15,884 nt of DNA. Source: an uncultured Campylobacter sp. (GTDB lineage: Bacteria > Campylobacterota > Campylobacteria > Campylobacterales > Campylobacteraceae). The stretch is taken from positions 1 through 15,884 of the forward strand of contig NZ_CALKZP010000032.1 in assembly GCF_938002845.1 (NCBI RefSeq), in the 5' to 3' direction. The notes beneath the pieces were generated by a model. It saw only the letters and a list, made by a program, of their open reading frames with translations, had not been told where the DNA came from and ran no database searches. This document shows positions 13,708 to 15,884 of this stretch, piece after piece (position 1 is the stretch's first letter; every line of letters begins with the position of its first letter). Both the position numbers and the translations under genes were made by a program.

Positions 13708-15068
13708 TGGATGTTAAAATTCCATATTCCGAGCCCTATCTTAGGGATTTGGAAATAGCAGAGATCATCGCAGGAGCAAACCTAGAGCTTGCGATAGATG
13801 AAGTAACCTTTAAAGACCGCTACGGACAGAATATCGAAATAGGCGACAAGCTCGATCTATTCCGCAAAGGCGGAGGCGAAGTAAGCTACAATCTTGACTC
13901 TCTTACGGCTCAAATGGGTTTTTATCCTGAATTTCGCCGCGCGCAGGATGAGAAGCTATTTGATCTTACTATCAGTCCGCCGCTAAACTCCTTGCGCCTT
14001 GATGGGGTATATGATTTTTACAATGGCGATTTTTATGGCGATAGAGCCGTGCTTGTGCCTTTTGGATTTTTCGTAGGTGCGGATAAGTTTGCTATTTGCG
14101 GAGCGGACGGGGCAGGCTTAGCCATAGGTGCTAATAATGATGAGCAGATTGTAAATCTAGGCTTTGGAGATAACGCAGGCACTTATGATTGGCGTAATTA
14201 CGAGAAGCAAAACCCTAATGACGGCTTTTATGTGCTGATATTTAACGCAGCACTAAAGCATACGCAAACGCTTAGGCTTGCTTTAGCTCCCTATCCAAAC
14301 TATAAAATGAGCTTTTACGGCGGGGCTATCTGGCTCATAAATTACGATCTAAGCGCTCGCAAGCTAGCTTTTATCAGGCAGGGGCAGATAATTTATTCGG
14401 ACGATTTGAGCTCGGGCGAGAGCTTAAAATTTATCCGTACATATAAGTTTGATTTAGTTTATTCTCATAAGCGCTTTTGGCTTTGTAATAAGCAGGGGCG
14501 CTTTGTTTTACGCGCTAACTTTGATATGAGCGCGCAAAAGCTAAACTTTAACCCCGTGCTTTGCTCTATCGCGATAAAAAACGGCTCGCGCTATAGCGTG
14601 TGGCGGATATATGGGCGCAGGATAAATCATATCGCAAGCGCTACGAGCTTAAGAGAGTATCTTATGCCCTTTGTGGCAGGGTGGAACGGAAATATCAAAT
14701 ACGACTATCTATTGCGCGACGTGATGGATGATCCACAGATAAAAGAATATATCAAAGAAGCGGGCTATCGCGGGCATTATTTAAAAACTATCGGCGAATA
14801 CGCAGGAGATATAACGGCAGGAAAGATGAGTGGAAGTATCGAGCTAGGATATGGCTTTGATGATGATTTTTGCCTAAATAATAGCGATGACGGGGATTTG
14901 GGGATAAAAAGCTTTCTGCGTAATAGGCGGTTTTTGCTCCCTCACGCTCTTTCAAATCTGACGGCTCTAAGCTACGCCAGATCTTGGAAAGGTGGGGAAA
15001 GAAGCATTGTGTTTTACTCGCTTAACTTTAATAACAACTTCGGCAAATTAATCAAATTTGATTTTTAA
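13707..15068 (+). CDS. Large phage protein, possible receptor-binding or tail-tip protein (453 aa)
   Basis: I do not recognise a family. After an N-terminal ~50 residues there is a short GGG hinge (55-57). The body is rich in aromatic residues, Gly, Asn and Asp with alternating strands, typical of a beta-sandwich or beta-propeller virion protein. A segment near 310-360 is more helical (LREYLMPFVAGWNGN and following). No signal peptide, membrane helix or enzyme motif is seen. It shares one base with the preceding fibre-like gene and is the last structural gene before the lysis module, a common place for receptor-binding proteins. This would be expected to vary between related prophages. The role is inferred from position and composition only. 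Confidence 0.55.
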   Translation: MDVKIPYSEPYLRDLEIAEIIAGANLELAIDEVTFKDRYGQNIEIGDKLDLFRKGGGEVSYNLDSLTAQMGFYPEFRRAQDEKLFDLTISPPLNSLRLDGVYDFYNGDFYGDRAVLVPFGFFVGADKFAICGADGAGLAIGANNDEQIVNLGFGDNAGTYDWRNYEKQNPNDGFYVLIFNAALKHTQTLRLALAPYPNYKMSFYGGAIWLINYDLSARKLAFIRQGQIIYSDDLSSGESLKFIRTYKFDLVYSHKRFWLCNKQGRFVLRANFDMSAQKLNFNPVLCSIAIKNGSRYSVWRIYGRRINHIASATSLREYLMPFVAGWNGNIKYDYLLRDVMDDPQIKEYIKEAGYRGHYLKTIGEYAGDITAGKMSGSIELGYGFDDDFCLNNSDDGDLGIKSFLRNRRFLLPHALSNLTALSYARSWKGGERSIVFYSLNFNNNFGKLIKFDF

Positions 15069-15115
15069 AGCTTTAAAAACTATCCGAATTTTGCCAAACT
15101 ACGGCTAAAGGATAG

Positions 15116-15448
15116 ATGATGTTTAAGATTTATATGATCTTTGCTGCGGTGATCGCGCTGCTAATAGGCGCGCTAAAGTTTCAATCTTGGCAAGCAAGCA
15201 AGCTGGAAGCTGAGATTTTGGCTCAAAAAGCGCAGATCGAAGCACTAAAGCAGCAAGGCGAGCAAAAAGATAAGCAGATGGAGCAAATCTCGCAAGCCGC
15301 GCAGCAAAAAGACGCGCTAAGCAAGGATTTGGCTCAAATCAAGAGGCAAATAGCTTCAAAGGCCAAGAAAGGGGGCAAGGATGAGATTTCAGGCGAGCTT
15401 AACGCTAGCGCTAATTTTGTGCTTGAGCGGCTGCGCGAGCGCCCCTAG
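15116..15448 (+). CDS. Inner-membrane spanin subunit (i-spanin, Rz-like)
   Basis: A 110-residue protein with an N-terminal membrane anchor (about residues 3-20) followed by a long Gln/Lys/Ala-rich helix suited to a periplasmic coiled coil. This is the Rz layout: the inner-membrane half of a spanin that, with the outer lipoprotein, fuses the two membranes at the end of lysis. The overlapping reading frame at its 3' end is the expected outer partner. Two ATGs start the gene (15116 and 15119); AAAGGA leaves 3 bases to the first and 6 to the second, so the second may be the real start (109 aa). The gene lies 47 bases after the structural genes. Confidence 0.85.
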   Translation: MMFKIYMIFAAVIALLIGALKFQSWQASKLEAEILAQKAQIEALKQQGEQKDKQMEQISQAAQQKDALSKDLAQIKRQIASKAKKGGKDEISGELNASANFVLERLRERP

Positions 15449-15617
15449 CCGCGTTTCTGTGCCGCAGTATCTATTAACCGTGCCGCGCATAGACGCGAAC
15501 CGCACTATCCGTAACCAAGCAGACGCCGCGGAGCTAATGCTAGATCTATACGAGGCTTACGCGAAGTGCGCGATTAATCTAGAAAGCATAAGGAAACTAA
15601 ATGAACGATCTAAATAG
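15381..15617 (+). CDS. Outer-membrane spanin lipoprotein (o-spanin, Rz1/LysC-like)
   Basis: A 78-residue lipoprotein precursor in the +1 frame relative to the i-spanin, overlapping it by 68 bases. Residues 1-17 form a hydrophobic signal peptide ending in the lipobox LSGC, with C18 as the lipidated first mature residue. The mature part, about 60 residues, has few prolines, unlike lambda Rz1, and instead ends in a helix with one cysteine (YEAYAKCAINLESIRKL); P2 LysC-like outer spanins have a comparable Y...C...L helix. It partners the i-spanin to bridge the envelope. GGGGGCAAGG precedes the ATG. The gene overlaps the holin start by 17 bases. The assignment is mainly from overlap and lipobox. 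Confidence 0.82.
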   Translation: MRFQASLTLALILCLSGCASAPSRVSVPQYLLTVPRIDANRTIRNQADAAELMLDLYEAYAKCAINLESIRKLNERSK

Positions 15618-15884
15618 CTTGTTTGATAAAATTTATTGGGCTTGCTTGGTGGTGCTAGCTGCTGCGATCACCTTTTTAAAAACGATGAGTAAGAAGCGCA
15701 AGAGTAAATTAGCTTACGTAATAGCCTTTCTTTCGGGGTTTTTAAGCTCGATTACTCTGTGCTATTTTGGCGCGGAGTTTACGCTTTATCTAACTCAAAA
15801 CTCTAGATTTGCCTTAGCAGTAGGTGGCTTTTCTGCTTGGATAGGCGCTGACGCCGTGAAAAATTGGGCTGAAAAATTTGTCTG
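15601..15884 (+). CDS. Phage holin, three membrane segments, cut by window edge
   Basis: 94 complete codons are visible before the window ends; the stop is not seen. The protein starts MNDLNSLFDK and has three hydrophobic segments at about 10-28, 38-57 and 69-85, with a strongly basic cytoplasmic-type loop (KKRKSK, 31-36) after the first. This three-helix form with a small charged N-terminus is that of class I-type and LydA-like phage holins, which open the inner membrane at lysis time; the GGFSAWIGADAV segment resembles the last helix of LydA-type holins. AAGGA lies 6 bases upstream of the ATG, inside the o-spanin gene. An endolysin gene is expected beyond the right edge. Confidence 0.78.
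   Translation, partial: MNDLNSLFDKIYWACLVVLAAAITFLKTMSKKRKSKLAYVIAFLSGFLSSITLCYFGAEFTLYLTQNSRFALAVGGFSAWIGADAVKNWAEKFV

Overview
The window looks like the chromosome of a Campylobacter species with a mid-range GC content (by eye mid-40s %, as in the oral gracilis/rectus/showae/curvus group rather than C. jejuni). The reasons are the abundant AAATTT/AAAATTTT-rich spacers, the gene set (Pit phosphate permease, AzlC/AzlD, a HemN/HemW-like radical SAM protein of about 450 residues with a Campylobacter-type N-terminus) and strong AAGGAG-type ribosome binding sites. The species cannot be fixed from the sequence alone.

Region 1 (1-685, minus strand) holds two small genes: a truncated Imm53-family immunity protein running off the left edge and an unrecognised membrane-anchored protein of 117 residues. 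This is probably the edge of a polymorphic-toxin immunity locus. Region 2 (686-5126, minus strand) is ordinary chromosome: a 17-bp tandem repeat, a radical SAM protein, the azlC-azlD branched-chain amino acid exporter pair (TAGTG overlap) and a 520-residue PiT phosphate permease.

Region 3 (5127-5339) is the switch point between divergent transcription units. It carries a candidate pit promoter, a hairpin, a perfect 9-bp-arm inverted repeat and two TGACACAAA direct repeats 11 bp apart, placed just before the first plus-strand gene.

Region 4 (5340-15884, plus strand) is about 10.5 kb of uninterrupted, tightly coupled phage late genes: a small gene; a major capsid protein of the SU10/DUF5309 type; a probable head-tail connector with an Ig-like tail; a zinc-ribbon protein of 58 residues absent from simple long-ORF calling; a run of virion/fibre proteins joined by poly-glycine hinges; three large proteins with no recognisable family; a 320-residue protein with eleven consecutive heptads; and a lysis module (inner spanin, overlapping outer-spanin lipoprotein, three-helix holin) cut by the right edge. 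All frames are open, so the prophage looks intact. Portal, terminase, protease, tail tube, tape measure, endolysin and integrase are not visible. If present they should lie to the right of the window. Together these genes would build the particle and open the cell; the tail or adsorption apparatus is of a kind I do not recognise and is the most novel part.
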